Below are positions 36,761 through 46,046 of a stretch of 64,000 bases of DNA, piece by piece. Positions within the stretch are counted from its first letter, which is position 1; each line of letters begins with the position of its first letter. The position numbers were made by a program, and so were the translations under genes. Where the stretch lies: positions 141,611 through 205,610 of the forward strand of contig NZ_CDBL01000034.1 in the NCBI RefSeq assembly GCF_000820005.1, given 5' to 3'. The notes beneath the pieces were generated by a model, which worked only from the letters and a program-made list of their open reading frames with translations, did no database searches and was not told where the DNA came from. The stretch is from Aeromonas piscicola. Its GTDB lineage: Bacteria > Pseudomonadota > Gammaproteobacteria > Enterobacterales > Aeromonadaceae.

Positions 36761-38116
36761 TTAGCGCACTATCTCGTAACAGGGCACGTACTGGCTGCCC
36801 GGCAGCTTCATCCGTTGCTGCTTGACGAAGCTCTCCAGCAGCTTGTCCATCAGGTGCATCAGCTCCTTGTCGCCGTGTAGCTTGAAGGGACCCTTCTTCT
36901 CGATAGCGCGAATGCCCCCTTCCTTGACGTTGCCGGCGACTATGCCGGAGAAGGCACGGCGCAGGTTCGCCGCCAGCAGCTGGGGCGGCTGGTTGCGGTG
37001 CAGATCCAGGCTGGCCATGTTGGCGTGATCCGGCTCGAATGGCAGCTGGAACTCGGGCTCGATCTTGAGGGACCAGTTGAAGGAGTAGGCATCGCCGACC
37101 GACTTGCGATATTCGCGGATCTTCGGCATTGCTTCCTTCATCACCCGGGCCACTTCCGGCGCATCGCCGACGATGATCCGGTAGAGGCTGGTGGCAGGCT
37201 CGCCCAGGGTCGCCTTGACGAAGTCATCGATGGCGCGGAAGTAATCGGCGCTCTCCTTCGGACCGGTCAGGATAATCGGCATGGGTTGGCGCTCGTTGGC
37301 CGGGTGCATCATGATGCCGAGCAGGTAGAGCAGCTCCTCGGCGGTGCCGACTCCGCCCGGGAAGATGATGATGCCATGGCCCAGACGCACGAAGGCCTCC
37401 AGCCGTTTCTCTATGTCCGGCAGTATCACCAGCTCGTTGACGATAGGGTTAGGCGGCTCTGCGGCTATGATGGACGGCTCGGTCAGGCCTATGTAACGGC
37501 CGTTGCGCACCCGCTGTTTGGCGTGGCCGACGGCGGCGCCCTTCATGGGCCCTTCCATGGCACCCGGGCCGCAGCCAGTACAGATGTTGAGCTCGCGCAG
37601 GCCCAGTTCGTTGCCCACTGCGCGGGTGTACTGGTACTCGATCTCGTTGATGGAGTGGCCGCCCCAGCAGACCACCAGGTTGGGATCCGCCCCCGGCAGG
37701 ATCGCCTTGGCGTTGCGCAGTATGGCGAACACCACATTGGAGATGTGGGTGGAGCTGGTCAGGTTGACCAGCCGGTTCGATTCCAGCTGAGTCGAGACAT
37801 AGAGGATGTCGCGCAGCACGGAGAAGAGGTGCTCCTGAATGCCGCGGATGATTTCGCCATCCACAAAGGCGTGTTCGGGAGCATTGAACAGTTCGAGTTT
37901 GACCCCGCGTTCGCGCCGGATCACATGAATATCAAAGGATTTGAAGCGCTCCAGTATCTCTTTGGAGCTGTCGGTATGGCTACCTGAGTTGAGCACTGCC
38001 AGCGAGCAGTTGCGAAACAGTTGATAGATATCGCTGGAGGCTGTTTGTTTGAGGCGATCCACCTCGAGTTGTGACAGCAAGTCCATGCTGCCGACAGGAT
38101 TGATGTGCGTAATCAT
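36761..38116 (-). CDS. ppnN: Nucleotide 5'-monophosphate nucleosidase PpnN (YgdH)
   Basis: A 451-residue member of the LOG-like family. The nucleotide-binding and catalytic motif [17 protein letters not shown] lies near residue 268, with [20 protein letters not shown] before it. PpnN cleaves ribose phosphate from purine and pyrimidine monophosphates and is stimulated by (p)ppGpp in E. coli. The ATG at 38116 ([20 protein letters not shown]) follows AAGGGG; the frame extends 63 bases further without a site. Length agrees with the E. coli protein. Confidence 0.94.
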   Translation of the reverse strand: MITHINPVGSMDLLSQLEVDRLKQTASSDIYQLFRNCSLAVLNSGSHTDSSKEILERFKSFDIHVIRRERGVKLELFNAPEHAFVDGEIIRGIQEHLFSVLRDILYVSTQLESNRLVNLTSSTHISNVVFAILRNAKAILPGADPNLVVCWGGHSINEIEYQYTRAVGNELGLRELNICTGCGPGAMEGPMKGAAVGHAKQRVRNGRYIGLTEPSIIAAEPPNPIVNELVILPDIEKRLEAFVRLGHGIIIFPGGVGTAEELLYLLGIMMHPANERQPMPIILTGPKESADYFRAIDDFVKATLGEPATSLYRIIVGDAPEVARVMKEAMPKIREYRKSVGDAYSFNWSLKIEPEFQLPFEPDHANMASLDLHRNQPPQLLAANLRRAFSGIVAGNVKEGGIRAIEKKGPFKLHGDKELMHLMDKLLESFVKQQRMKLPGSQYVPCYEIVR

Positions 38117-38266
38117 AGGTTCCCCTTTCACTCGCTTGTTATCGTTGTGCTTTTCCCTGGGGAGAAAACGGGATGCCATATGGCATCCCTTGAATTTGAT
38201 AGTAGATGTAAGCGGTAGGGCAGGGGAATAGGGGAGAAGTGCGTTTGCTGCTTTTTTAGCCTGCCA

Positions 38267-39886
38267 TCAGGCCAGGTTGACCTGATCCCGGCCCGAGTTC
38301 TTGGAGCTGTAGAGCGCCTTGTCGGCCCGTTCGAACGCATCCGTGGTGTGATCCCCTTCCCGAAACAGGGTTGCGCCGATGGAGATGGTGATCTCGACCC
38401 TGGCATCCCGAAAACGGAACGGAATGCTCTTGATGGTCTGGCGCAGTGTCTCCAGCGGCTTCTGGTATTTGTCCGGGTTGATGTTCGGCAGCAGCACTAC
38501 GAACTCTTCGCCGCCGAAGCGGGCGATGAAGTCGGTGTCACGCAGGGCACCCTGCAATGCCTTGGCCACGACCTTCAACGCCTTGTCGCCGGCCATGTGG
38601 CCATAGTTGTCATTGATGTTCTTGAAGTGATCAATGTCTATGATGGCCAGACAGAGCGGGGTGTTGTAGCGCAGCCAGCGTTTGTATTCGAGCTCGAGCC
38701 GCTCGTCGAGGGCCGCCCGGTTGTGCACCTGGGTCAGGCTGTCGAGGAACAGCTTGTGCTTCTGGATGGTGAGCCGCTTCTTGTACTCGGCGGTTTCCTC
38801 CTTCATCAGTCGCAGCTTGGCTTCCATGGTGGAGAGGCGGGTGAGCAGGTGACGCTCACGGGCAGCCATGGCTTCCCTGTCTTGCAACAGCAGGTTGATG
38901 GCACCCATGTGGCCCGAGATGGCGCCCTTGAGCTCATCGAGGGAGTCGTGGCTGGCCAGGCTATGGTCGATGGCCCGCAGCTCCTTGTCGATGGCCTGAC
39001 GGGTATCCTGGGTGGCGCTTTGCAGGGCTCGCCCCTCGTCGAGGGATTCGGTAAAGCTGAAATGCACCGCCGAGAGGCTCTCGTTGAGAGTGCTCAGGAA
39101 GGCCTGGGAGGATTTTCGCTCCTCTCGGGTGCCCTCTATGATGAGCTCGATGATCTGCAGGCAGATCTCGGCCAGCAGCGGCGGCGTGATGCCACCCAGC
39201 AGCTGGCGACGGATATCCGCCAGGCTCTCGCCGACGGCACCGGCAAAGTCCAGCTCAGTGATGAGGCGCTGCAACTCGTCGGCTATGTGGGCGTGGGTCT
39301 TGGCATCAAACGGGACGGTTGGCTCGGGGGAAGAGAGTTCAGCTATGGCCACGGCCGGCGTGCTGGCGACGGGTGCCGGAGCCAGCAGGGGTTGGGTCGG
39401 CAGCAGCTGGATCTTGATGGCCTGCTGGTAGAACTCCAGCAGCCGGATCACCTTTTTTTGATGATCGCCTATGCCATAGCCATCCGGGCTCGCCAGAAAC
39501 TCCTTGAGGGACTTGCGGGTATCCTCCGGGAAGCCCTTGATGGACTTGAGCTGTTTGGAGCCAAGGTCGATGGCTGACTTGGTCAGGGTGATGGACTCTT
39601 CCAGCGCATTGCCGTGCTGCTGCAACAGCTTCTCGATGACGGCGAGATCGGCGTCGAGAGCGGAGAGCGGCGGATTGCCATCGAGTTTTTGCTTGAGCTT
39701 GGCGAGCTTGTTGTCCAGCTCGCGATCATGGCCGCGACAGGCCTGCATCAACTTGCCGATAAACTGGATGCTGCGGGCGCGCTCGGTGTCGGAGAAAGAG
39801 ACGATGCCGTCAAGCTCCAGCTGCTTTTGCTGAAGGGATTCCCTGAGTCTGGCCAATTGTCCTGCTACGGCAGCGATATCATTCAT
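38267..39886 (-). CDS. GGDEF diguanylate cyclase
   Basis: A 539-residue cytoplasmic protein. The long N-terminal part (1-370) is helical with coiled-coil character, including QKQLELDGIVSFSDTERARS and a second coil near MEAKLRLMKEETAEYKKRL. The C-terminal GGDEF domain starts at DSLTQVHNRAALDERL. The active site is RFGGEEFVVLLP with GGEEF at 458-462, and an intact product-inhibition I-site RDTD at 449-452 sits five residues before it. It should therefore make cyclic di-GMP with feedback control. It lies 92 bases downstream of the TPR/decayed-GGDEF gene on the same strand, suggesting co-expression. The input signal is unknown. Confidence 0.92.
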   Translation of the reverse strand: MNDIAAVAGQLARLRESLQQKQLELDGIVSFSDTERARSIQFIGKLMQACRGHDRELDNKLAKLKQKLDGNPPLSALDADLAVIEKLLQQHGNALEESITLTKSAIDLGSKQLKSIKGFPEDTRKSLKEFLASPDGYGIGDHQKKVIRLLEFYQQAIKIQLLPTQPLLAPAPVASTPAVAIAELSSPEPTVPFDAKTHAHIADELQRLITELDFAGAVGESLADIRRQLLGGITPPLLAEICLQIIELIIEGTREERKSSQAFLSTLNESLSAVHFSFTESLDEGRALQSATQDTRQAIDKELRAIDHSLASHDSLDELKGAISGHMGAINLLLQDREAMAARERHLLTRLSTMEAKLRLMKEETAEYKKRLTIQKHKLFLDSLTQVHNRAALDERLELEYKRWLRYNTPLCLAIIDIDHFKNINDNYGHMAGDKALKVVAKALQGALRDTDFIARFGGEEFVVLLPNINPDKYQKPLETLRQTIKSIPFRFRDARVEITISIGATLFREGDHTTDAFERADKALYSSKNSGRDQVNLA

Positions 39887-39977
39887 TATTCAGGTCGCCC
39901 TGTTGTCATTATCGTTTTTGTGTTGGATAGCAACGGCGGTCGAACCCAGTTCCAGACCCAGTTGATTATCTATATCG

Positions 39978-42248
39978 TCATTGGTCATCCGGCACTTTCG
40001 TCCGTGAAAGTCGAAGCCAATTAACCCATTGCTTTTCATGAGAAGAATTTACTTTTACCAGTCCCTTGTCAATTGCCATCAAGCAGCATTGCCACACATC
40101 CCCATTAAAAAATGCGGCCTGTTGGCAATCGATGGCGGCCAGCTCCAGCCAGACACTTTGCTGGTGTTTTTCACTGAGCTGAATGGCTCCGGCTAGTGCC
40201 AGATAACAGAGATCGAACAGGCCGTGATGATCGAGGGCGGTCGCCGCCTTGGGCAGGAAGGGGTGGCTGACGATGCCGAGGCTGATGTGGCGATCGAGCG
40301 GGTGCTGGCAGGGGAAGGCGGCAAAGGCCGCGAGCAGATCCTGAGCCAGCCGGTGCAGATCCTCTACATGGCGCTGGGGCACCACGTAGAGCAGATGACC
40401 TTCACGCAGATCGTAGATACGCCCATCCTGCGGCGTCAGCCCGTTGACATAGCTGCCGAAGGCCTGCTCTATCTCGCGGCTTACCTGATAGCCGTGCTGC
40501 TCAAGGCTGTTGACCAGGAAGGGCACCCGAAACAGCAGATAGTGCAGCTTGTCGTCAAACTCGCTGGTGGGCAGCTCGCTCAGATACCAGCGCTCTGATT
40601 TTTGCTGGCGCCTGGCCATCTCGCGCGGCCAGCGGCTCATCAGCCGCTGCCAGTTGGCCAAGCCGGTGCGCGGCTCGATCAAGATGGCCTCCCCCAGCTG
40701 CTTGCCTTGCAGGCGGGCGACCCTGAGCTTGAGCCAGAGGGTGAAGAACAGATAGATAAACAGGGTCAGCAGCAGGCCCGTGATGACGCTCGACCAGAGG
40801 TAGCGATCCTGCTGGTGCTGGCTGGTATCGAGCTGTTGTTCCAGCTCCTTGATCTGCTGCTCCCGCTCCACCTGGACATAGTTGTCGCGGATCGCCTCCT
40901 GCTCCAGATCGACCTGCTGCTGGCGCACCTGTTCGCTGCGCTGGTGGAAATTCTTGTAGCTGTCCAGCGCCTGCTTGAGGTAGCCCTTCTGTTCGTAGGC
41001 CATCGAGAGCAGCCGGAAAATTTCGAACTGGCGCTGGGCATCGCCGATCTGGTTGGCCAGCGCCAGCGCATTTTCCAGCTGCAGGATGGCGATGCCACCC
41101 TCTTTCTGCTTGAGGTGCAGCTCACCCAGCAGCAGCAGGGTGTCGATCAGCGGCTCCTTGTCGTCGCCCAGTTCGTGGGACTGGCGGGCCGCTGTAAGGT
41201 AGTTGCGGGCCAGAGTCAGGTTGCCGGTTTGCAGATAGGTCTTGCCTATCTCGTACTTGAGATTGGCGATGCGGGTGCGATTGTTGCCCTCGTCCAGCAG
41301 ATCCAGCGCATTGAAGAAGTAGACCAGCGCCATGTTCATCTCGCCCTGATCCCGGTTGAGGCGGGCGAGCACGATCAGCGCATCGCTGAGCAGGGAGGGG
41401 TTGCCGAGGGCATGAAAGTAGTTGGCGGCCTCATTGGCGTATTGCAGTGCCTTCTGCGGCTCCTGCTCCGCCTGATAGAGGTTCACTATCTGGTTCGACA
41501 GCAGCCCGAGGAAGAGGGGATCCTGCAGTCCCCTGGCCTGTTGCTGGGCGTCTATGTAGTCACCGAGGGAGAGCTGGGGCTGCCTGAGGGCATGGTAAAG
41601 ATCGCCGCTCACCGCGCTGACCCAGGCGCTGGCCAGCGGCTCCTTGGTCTTGTCCGCCCAGCGCCGAGCCTCGGCCAGCTGGCGTTTGGCCTCGTCGAAC
41701 TGGTGCGCCTCTATGCTGGCGTTGGTACGCAACAAGCGGCTGTAGACCTGCAACTGGCTCTCTTTGAGGCTGGGGTTGTTGAGCAGGGTCTCCAGCTGGC
41801 CGAGCAGGCCGGCGCTGGCGCCATGGGAGTGATCCTGCAGATTCTGGCTGCGGATCTTGAGATAGAGGCCGTGGGCCTGCAACTCCAGTTGCTGCTCCTT
41901 GGCTGCCATGGCGATGCCCTGATCGAGCGATTTCTGGGCTGCCTGGAACTGGCCTAGTTGCAGCAGGCACTCCCCCTTGAGCAGGTGGGCGCCTGTGGCC
42001 TGGGCGGCCGTGCCATAGCTCAGCAATGGCTCGCGATAGCCGTACTCCTGGCGATTGCTGATGATTTGCTTGGGATTATTGGCTGTGCGTGTCAGGAAGG
42101 CCGAGGTGATCTGAACACATCTGGCAGGATCGGTGAGCACCAGGGTCTGGGCCTGCTGCAGATCGATAGACAATTGCTCCTTGGCCAGGTCCAGATCAGG
42201 AGCCGACAGGGAGGACATCATCATTGCCAGAAAAAACAGTTGATTCAT
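39978..42248 (-). CDS. TPR-repeat membrane protein with a degenerate GGDEF-like domain
   Basis: A 756-residue protein. The signal-like N-terminus (MNQLFFLAMMMSSLS) is followed by about 440 residues of helical TPR repeats (for example LGDDKEPLIDTLLLLGELHL), a coiled coil, one membrane helix (YLWSSVITGLLLTLFIYLFF) and a C-terminal domain that begins EPRTGLANWQRLMSRWPREM, like the DxLTGLxNR start of GGDEF domains. Where the GGDEF loop should be it reads YDLREGHLLYVV, so catalysis is not expected. It looks like a periplasmic TPR sensor joined to a non-catalytic GGDEF module, upstream of an active cyclase. The ATG at 42248 is chosen because it begins the hydrophobic leader; the GGDEF relationship is inferred by pattern. 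Confidence 0.75.
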   Translation of the reverse strand: MNQLFFLAMMMSSLSAPDLDLAKEQLSIDLQQAQTLVLTDPARCVQITSAFLTRTANNPKQIISNRQEYGYREPLLSYGTAAQATGAHLLKGECLLQLGQFQAAQKSLDQGIAMAAKEQQLELQAHGLYLKIRSQNLQDHSHGASAGLLGQLETLLNNPSLKESQLQVYSRLLRTNASIEAHQFDEAKRQLAEARRWADKTKEPLASAWVSAVSGDLYHALRQPQLSLGDYIDAQQQARGLQDPLFLGLLSNQIVNLYQAEQEPQKALQYANEAANYFHALGNPSLLSDALIVLARLNRDQGEMNMALVYFFNALDLLDEGNNRTRIANLKYEIGKTYLQTGNLTLARNYLTAARQSHELGDDKEPLIDTLLLLGELHLKQKEGGIAILQLENALALANQIGDAQRQFEIFRLLSMAYEQKGYLKQALDSYKNFHQRSEQVRQQQVDLEQEAIRDNYVQVEREQQIKELEQQLDTSQHQQDRYLWSSVITGLLLTLFIYLFFTLWLKLRVARLQGKQLGEAILIEPRTGLANWQRLMSRWPREMARRQQKSERWYLSELPTSEFDDKLHYLLFRVPFLVNSLEQHGYQVSREIEQAFGSYVNGLTPQDGRIYDLREGHLLYVVPQRHVEDLHRLAQDLLAAFAAFPCQHPLDRHISLGIVSHPFLPKAATALDHHGLFDLCYLALAGAIQLSEKHQQSVWLELAAIDCQQAAFFNGDVWQCCLMAIDKGLVKVNSSHEKQWVNWLRLSRTKVPDDQ

Positions 42249-42276
42249 TGGATTAAGGACAGCACAGGGGTGTGGG

Positions 42277-42440
42277 CATGTTATCCAAGCCCCCCCCTGC
42301 ACGTCCAGCGTTTACTGGTGGGGATGGGGGAAGGGGCCTGGTATTCAAGCCCTTCTTATCTGCAGCGTCCGGCCTTCACTGGTGGGGATGGAGGAAAGGG
42401 CTTGGTATCCAAGCCCTTTCCCGTCAACTGCGCCCGGCGG
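42277..42440 (-). repeat. Tandem repeat built from the queF 3' end and its terminator hairpin
   Basis: Units of about 60-64 bp recur with anchors AAGCCC at about 42286, 42346 and 42411. Each holds a CTTGG-TATCCAAG-type hairpin followed on the minus strand by TTTCC-CCATCCCCACCAGT. The unit nearest queF has a perfect 12-bp stem GAAAGGGCTTGG/CCAAGCCCTTTC and merges with the queF stop region (CGCCCGGCGGTTACTGG against CGTCCGGCCTTCACTGG). The array therefore looks like a duplicated queF terminator segment with three hairpins in series. Confidence 0.75.
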
Positions 42441-43289
42441 TTACTGGCGGATCAGGCGCAGGTTGGCGGGGGGAACTTCCCAGTCGCTGCGAAACGGGTT
42501 GATATCCAGTCCGCCACGACGGGTATAGCGGGCATAGACGGTCAGCTGGCTCGGGCGACAGAAGTGCTTGAGATCGATGAAGATCCGTTCGATGCACTGC
42601 TCGTGGAACTCGTTGTGCTGACGAAACGAGATGAGGTAGCGCAGCAGTTTCTCCCGCTCCAGCCGCGGGCCACGATAGTGGATCACTACGGATCCCCAGT
42701 CCGGCTGGCTGGTCACCAGACAGTTGGACTTGAGCAGGTGGCTGTGCAGTGTCTCTTCCACCTCCTCGTTGCTCGCCGCCCCCTGCAGCAGCTCGGCATC
42801 GAACTCGTAGCAGTCCACCTCTATGTCTTGCTCGTCGATGCACTCCCCCGGCAGGGTCGCAATGTGGTGGGGCGCCTGGGTCAGCGGGAACAGGGTGACG
42901 CTCACATCGCTGCCGGCACAGGCACTCAGATCCTTGATCAGCAGCGCCTGTACCGCCTCCAGCGAGTCGCAACGGGTCTGGTTGAAGGAGTTGAGATAGA
43001 GCTTGAACGACTTGGATTCGATGAGGTTGGCGCTGGTCGACGGGACTGAAACCTCGCCGACGGCCACCATGGGCTTGCCTTTGGCATTGAGCCAGGAGAG
43101 CTCGTACAGGGTCCAGATGTCACAACCCTGGAACGGCAGCGTACCGGTCAGACCGAGGTCGTCGCGGTTCAGGCTGCGTGGTACCGGTTGCAGCAGGGCC
43201 GGGCTGTACTGGCTGATGTAGGCGGACTGCTGGCCCAGGCTCAGCCCCTGCAAGGCGCTGGCACCTGCGTATCTCTCTTGTTTGCTCAT
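42441..43289 (-). CDS. queF: NADPH-dependent 7-cyano-7-deazaguanine reductase
   Basis: A 282-residue type II (bimodular) QueF, the same length as E. coli QueF. It reduces preQ0 to preQ1 in queuosine synthesis. The catalytic Cys190 is in [13 protein letters not shown], the NADPH-binding part [16 protein letters not shown] lies earlier, and the HEFHEQC-like segment here reads [13 protein letters not shown]. The ATG at 43289 ([11 protein letters not shown]) is chosen from homology; the open frame runs 114 bases further. It is divergent from syd as in E. coli. Confidence 0.95.
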   Translation of the reverse strand: MSKQERYAGASALQGLSLGQQSAYISQYSPALLQPVPRSLNRDDLGLTGTLPFQGCDIWTLYELSWLNAKGKPMVAVGEVSVPSTSANLIESKSFKLYLNSFNQTRCDSLEAVQALLIKDLSACAGSDVSVTLFPLTQAPHHIATLPGECIDEQDIEVDCYEFDAELLQGAASNEEVEETLHSHLLKSNCLVTSQPDWGSVVIHYRGPRLEREKLLRYLISFRQHNEFHEQCIERIFIDLKHFCRPSQLTVYARYTRRGGLDINPFRSDWEVPPANLRLIRQ

Positions 43290-43466
43290 GTGTTTGATGA
43301 TCCGGACGTTGAATGGGCCATTGCGCTGGCAGCGGCTGGGGCCCTTGCCCCAGGTCGGCGTCGCGGGAGGATAGCCGCCAAGTAGCGGCGTCTCGCGCTT
43401 CACCTTGTCTGCTCACGGCTTTGATGGTGCAATAGCGGACTTTGGCAGCAATTGTGGGGAATTTCG

Positions 43467-44015
43467 ATGTCGGATCAAGTCTTGTCTGCCCTGGAACACT
43501 TTTTTTTACGCTGGCAGCGTGATGGCGAGGCAAGGCGGGGACTGCCCCTGTGTGAATGGGAGGCGACCTGGCGCTCTCCTTGCGAGCTGGATGAGCCCAG
43601 AGAGGGGCGGGTCGCCTGGCGTCCGCAGCAGCGCAGTGAACCCGCGGATTTCACGGCCATGGCCGATGCGCTGGAGCTGGTGCTGCATCCCGCAGCCCTT
43701 GCCCTGTTTGGCCACTGGTTCAGCCGCCCTATTCCCTGTTCCTACAAGGGGTTGCGCCTTGAGTTGATCCTGCCGTGGAACGAGGCGGATCTGGACCTGC
43801 TCAGGGAGAACCTCATCGGCCACCTGCTGATGCTGCGCAAGTTGAAGCGAGCGCCATCGATCTTCATCGCCACCACCCGCAACGAGATGACGCTTATTTC
43901 CCTTGATAACGACAGTGGTCAGGTGTGGCTGGAGTGGCTCGACTCAGGTCGCCGTCTGGCGCTGGCGCCCTCCTTGCCCGATTTTCTCGCGCGGCTGGAG
44001 ACCTTGCCGCAATAA
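43467..44015 (+). CDS. syd: SecY-interacting protein Syd
   Basis: A 182-residue cytoplasmic protein that binds SecY and is thought to monitor assembly of the translocon. Family stretches are ALEHFFLRWQRDGEARRGLP near the start and IPCSYKGLRLELILPWNEAD in the middle. The ATG at 43467 follows GGGGAA; a longer frame reaches 15 bases back. A strong terminator follows, which separates it from the convergent unknown-function cluster. In E. coli syd is followed directly by yqcC; here a five-gene leftward cluster separates them. Confidence 0.93.
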   Translation: MSDQVLSALEHFFLRWQRDGEARRGLPLCEWEATWRSPCELDEPREGRVAWRPQQRSEPADFTAMADALELVLHPAALALFGHWFSRPIPCSYKGLRLELILPWNEADLDLLRENLIGHLLMLRKLKRAPSIFIATTRNEMTLISLDNDSGQVWLEWLDSGRRLALAPSLPDFLARLETLPQ

Positions 44016-44040
44016 GGGGCTTTGCACAAATCCTAACGAA

Positions 44041-44071
44041 AAGAGCCTTGCCGCTTGGCAAGGCTCTTTTT
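44041..44071. terminator. Terminator after syd
   Basis: A 12-bp stem AAGAGCCTTGCC with its complement, GCTT loop and T5. It also faces the convergent DUF2310 gene. Confidence 0.9.
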
Positions 44072-44102
44072 CATTGTCCCTTTATCACGGCTGGCGTGGC
44101 CC

Positions 44103-44888
44103 CTAATCCTTGAAGTCCCAGGAGAGGTTGGAGACCAGCCGGCAGGGATCGCACTTGAAGTCGAAGATCTCGTGCAGCGGTTCGGTTAGCGCCCACTCGC
44201 CACCACAGCCGGGGCAGGGGCGAGCCTTCTCTTCGGCGGCGCTCAGCCCGCCGACCCGGTAGAGGTAGTAATAGGTAGGAATGCCGCTCAGGGCCTCCAG
44301 CCGCTTGCCGAGATCGCTGCCACGGCGTTGCAGGCGGCTGCCTACCTCGCCGATTTCGTGCAATGCCGCGTGTTCGGCGATGGAGCCGTTCATCTGCAAC
44401 TGATCACACGCCTCCCAATCCTCCTGCCACTTGATGATCTGCTTGTGGTCACCGTTGGCGATTGCGGGCAGCCGATAGAGCGGTATGGGCGCGAAGTGGT
44501 CGCCGCAACGCAGTGGTGAGCAGGTGTGCAGGAAGCTGGTGTAGAGCAGCATCCAGCTCGGCCGCTCGTCGGTATGGCCGCAAGGATCCGTGCTGTCGGA
44601 GAGCAGATCCACCCCTTGCAGCTGAAGTTTTGGTGCGAGCAGTCCCGCCTGATTGAGCTGCTGTTCAGCCAGTGCCACCTGTTCGCTCTGGTTGTCCGGG
44701 TGCAGGCTGTCTTGCTCGGGGCAGACCACCCGGCTGATGAACTGACCCTGCTGCATGCTGGTGGGAAATTCCCGGCCAAGGATCTGGCCCTGATAGCGCA
44801 GCATGTCTAGGTAGTTGACGATGGCCCGCTCGGCCTCACCGAGGGAGGTATCGCGATAGCACTCAAAGCTGAGTTCGAGAATGTACAT
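44103..44888 (-). CDS. Zn-ribbon protein of the DUF2310 family
   Basis: A 261-residue soluble protein whose C-terminus carries a zinc ribbon: CPGCGG (about residues 224-229) and CDPC about 22 residues later. The N-terminus MYILELSFECYRDTSLGEAE and the middle HTCSPLRCGDHFAPIPLYRL are typical of DUF2310. Function is unknown. It begins six bases after the stop of the KfrA-like gene, so the two are co-transcribed. It is the last of five leftward genes between syd and yqcC. Confidence 0.85.
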   Translation of the reverse strand: MYILELSFECYRDTSLGEAERAIVNYLDMLRYQGQILGREFPTSMQQGQFISRVVCPEQDSLHPDNQSEQVALAEQQLNQAGLLAPKLQLQGVDLLSDSTDPCGHTDERPSWMLLYTSFLHTCSPLRCGDHFAPIPLYRLPAIANGDHKQIIKWQEDWEACDQLQMNGSIAEHAALHEIGEVGSRLQRRGSDLGKRLEALSGIPTYYYLYRVGGLSAAEEKARPCPGCGGEWALTEPLHEIFDFKCDPCRLVSNLSWDFKD

Positions 44889-44894
44889 GGGGGC

Positions 44895-45200
44895 TCAGTC
44901 CGGCTGGCGTTGAAGCAGCAGAGCGGTCAGGCGATCGACCTTCTGCTCGAGCCGGTTGAGTTGCTCGCTCAACAGCTGCAGGTTGGCGGCATCGGCCGCC
45001 ATCTCGGGCTTGGCAACCGCAGGCGTGGTAGCCGCGGATGGCTCGGTGGGCTGGGGTTGCTGTTTCCACTGGCTCAGTGCTTTCAGCAGCTCGGCCATGG
45101 GCACGGGCTGGCTGAGGCGAGCCTTGACCATGGCGGTGGAGGGGGCGATCCCCTTCGCGGCCAGTTCGTTGGCAATGCGGATGATCTCTTGGGCGGACAT
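44895..45200 (-). CDS. Small KfrA-N-like putative DNA-binding protein
   Basis: A 101-residue protein. The first 45 residues (SAQEIIRIANELAAKGIAPS, then TAMVKARLSQPVPMAELLKA) have the helix pattern of the KfrA N-terminal DNA-binding domain. An Ala/Pro/Thr-rich linker and a C-terminal coiled coil (LQLLSEQLNRLEQKVDRLTA) follow, which could mediate dimerisation. AGGAG is upstream of the ATG. Similarity to KfrA is by pattern only. It is tightly coupled to the DUF2310 gene. Confidence 0.75.
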   Translation of the reverse strand: MSAQEIIRIANELAAKGIAPSTAMVKARLSQPVPMAELLKALSQWKQQPQPTEPSAATTPAVAKPEMAADAANLQLLSEQLNRLEQKVDRLTALLLQRQPD

Positions 45201-45300
45201 GAGGGCTCCTGCGCAGGATGGCGGTGATACGGGCTGGACGGGGCACAGAGCTTAACCAAACCGCCTTCGTCTGGAAAGCGGGCTGGCGAGAGGAGGAGGT

Positions 45301-45537
45301 TCAATCGGTCTGGCGCAGCAGCACATCCAGCTGATCGATGGCTTCCGACCAGTCCGAATCATCCCAGAGCGCATCGCGCAGGAAGTTGGCCTGGGACTGG
45401 GTCCAGAAATCGGCCTCGGGCAGCAGGGTCTGATTGTCCAGCCGGTGTTCGTGGATGAAGCGGTGCAGGCTCAGCTCGTCGTTGGCCAGGCCCAGCTGGT
45501 CAAACAGGGCGGACAGGTCGTGGGTCAGGAATTCCAT
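45301..45537 (-). CDS. DUF2789 family protein
   Basis: A 78-residue acidic, all-helical protein: MEFLTHDLSALFDQLGLAND, then the family core FIHEHRLDNQTLLPEADFWT and AQANFL-like SQANFLRDALWDDSDW. DUF2789 is found in pseudomonads and vibrios and has no known role. The ATG at 45537 is favoured because GGGAGAGA lies before it and the family begins here; a GTG-type start 21 bases upstream is possible. Confidence 0.85.
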   Translation of the reverse strand: MEFLTHDLSALFDQLGLANDELSLHRFIHEHRLDNQTLLPEADFWTQSQANFLRDALWDDSDWSEAIDQLDVLLRQTD

Positions 45538-45672
45538 CTCATCTCTCCCGGGGGACATTCCTGAAAATTATAGGCCCGGATCCGTACCGGCTTTCTATTG
45601 CGATGGCATGGGCCCGATGCGGGGTGGCTGGCCTGACGTGCTCTTGGGCCAGCGGGATAAGCGCCGGCTGGC

Positions 45673-45972
45673 TTACTGGGACGGCATGCGATGGGGTGGC
45701 AGGTCGACGCCGACGATGTGCAGTCCCTGCATGCGCAGCTGACCCTGGTAGTGGCTCTCGCCGTCGCTGGAAAATTCAAACTCGTAATAGGTCAACAGTC
45801 GCAGTGGCTGACGGGTCAGCGCACGGTGGCTGCGTGCCAGCGACAGCAGTTGCAGATCGTGATGTTGGCAGTAGCGGCGCATGTATTGCCAGGCGAGTTC
45901 GGCCTGGCGGCGCTGATGCCAGAAGGCAGCGCCGATGAGGATAAGCAGCAAGATACCGAGCATTTCACCCAT
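45673..45972 (-). CDS. DUF3301 membrane-anchored protein
   Basis: A 99-residue protein with one N-terminal helix (MLGILLLILIGAAFWH) and a cytoplasmic part matching DUF3301: RRQAELAWQYMRRYCQHHDL, then RHRALTRQPLR-like SHRALTRQPLRLLTYYEFEF and GLHIVGVDLPPHRM. Function unknown. AAGGAG precedes the ATG. It follows the DUF3549 gene by 74 bases on the same strand, a pairing seen in other gammaproteobacteria. Confidence 0.87.
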   Translation of the reverse strand: MGEMLGILLLILIGAAFWHQRRQAELAWQYMRRYCQHHDLQLLSLARSHRALTRQPLRLLTYYEFEFSSDGESHYQGQLRMQGLHIVGVDLPPHRMPSQ

Positions 45973-46046
45973 CGAGGGCTCCTTCCTTGTGATGTGGCCT
46001 TGTGTGGACCGAGTGGCGAGCCACCCGGTCGTTATTCCATCTGCCG

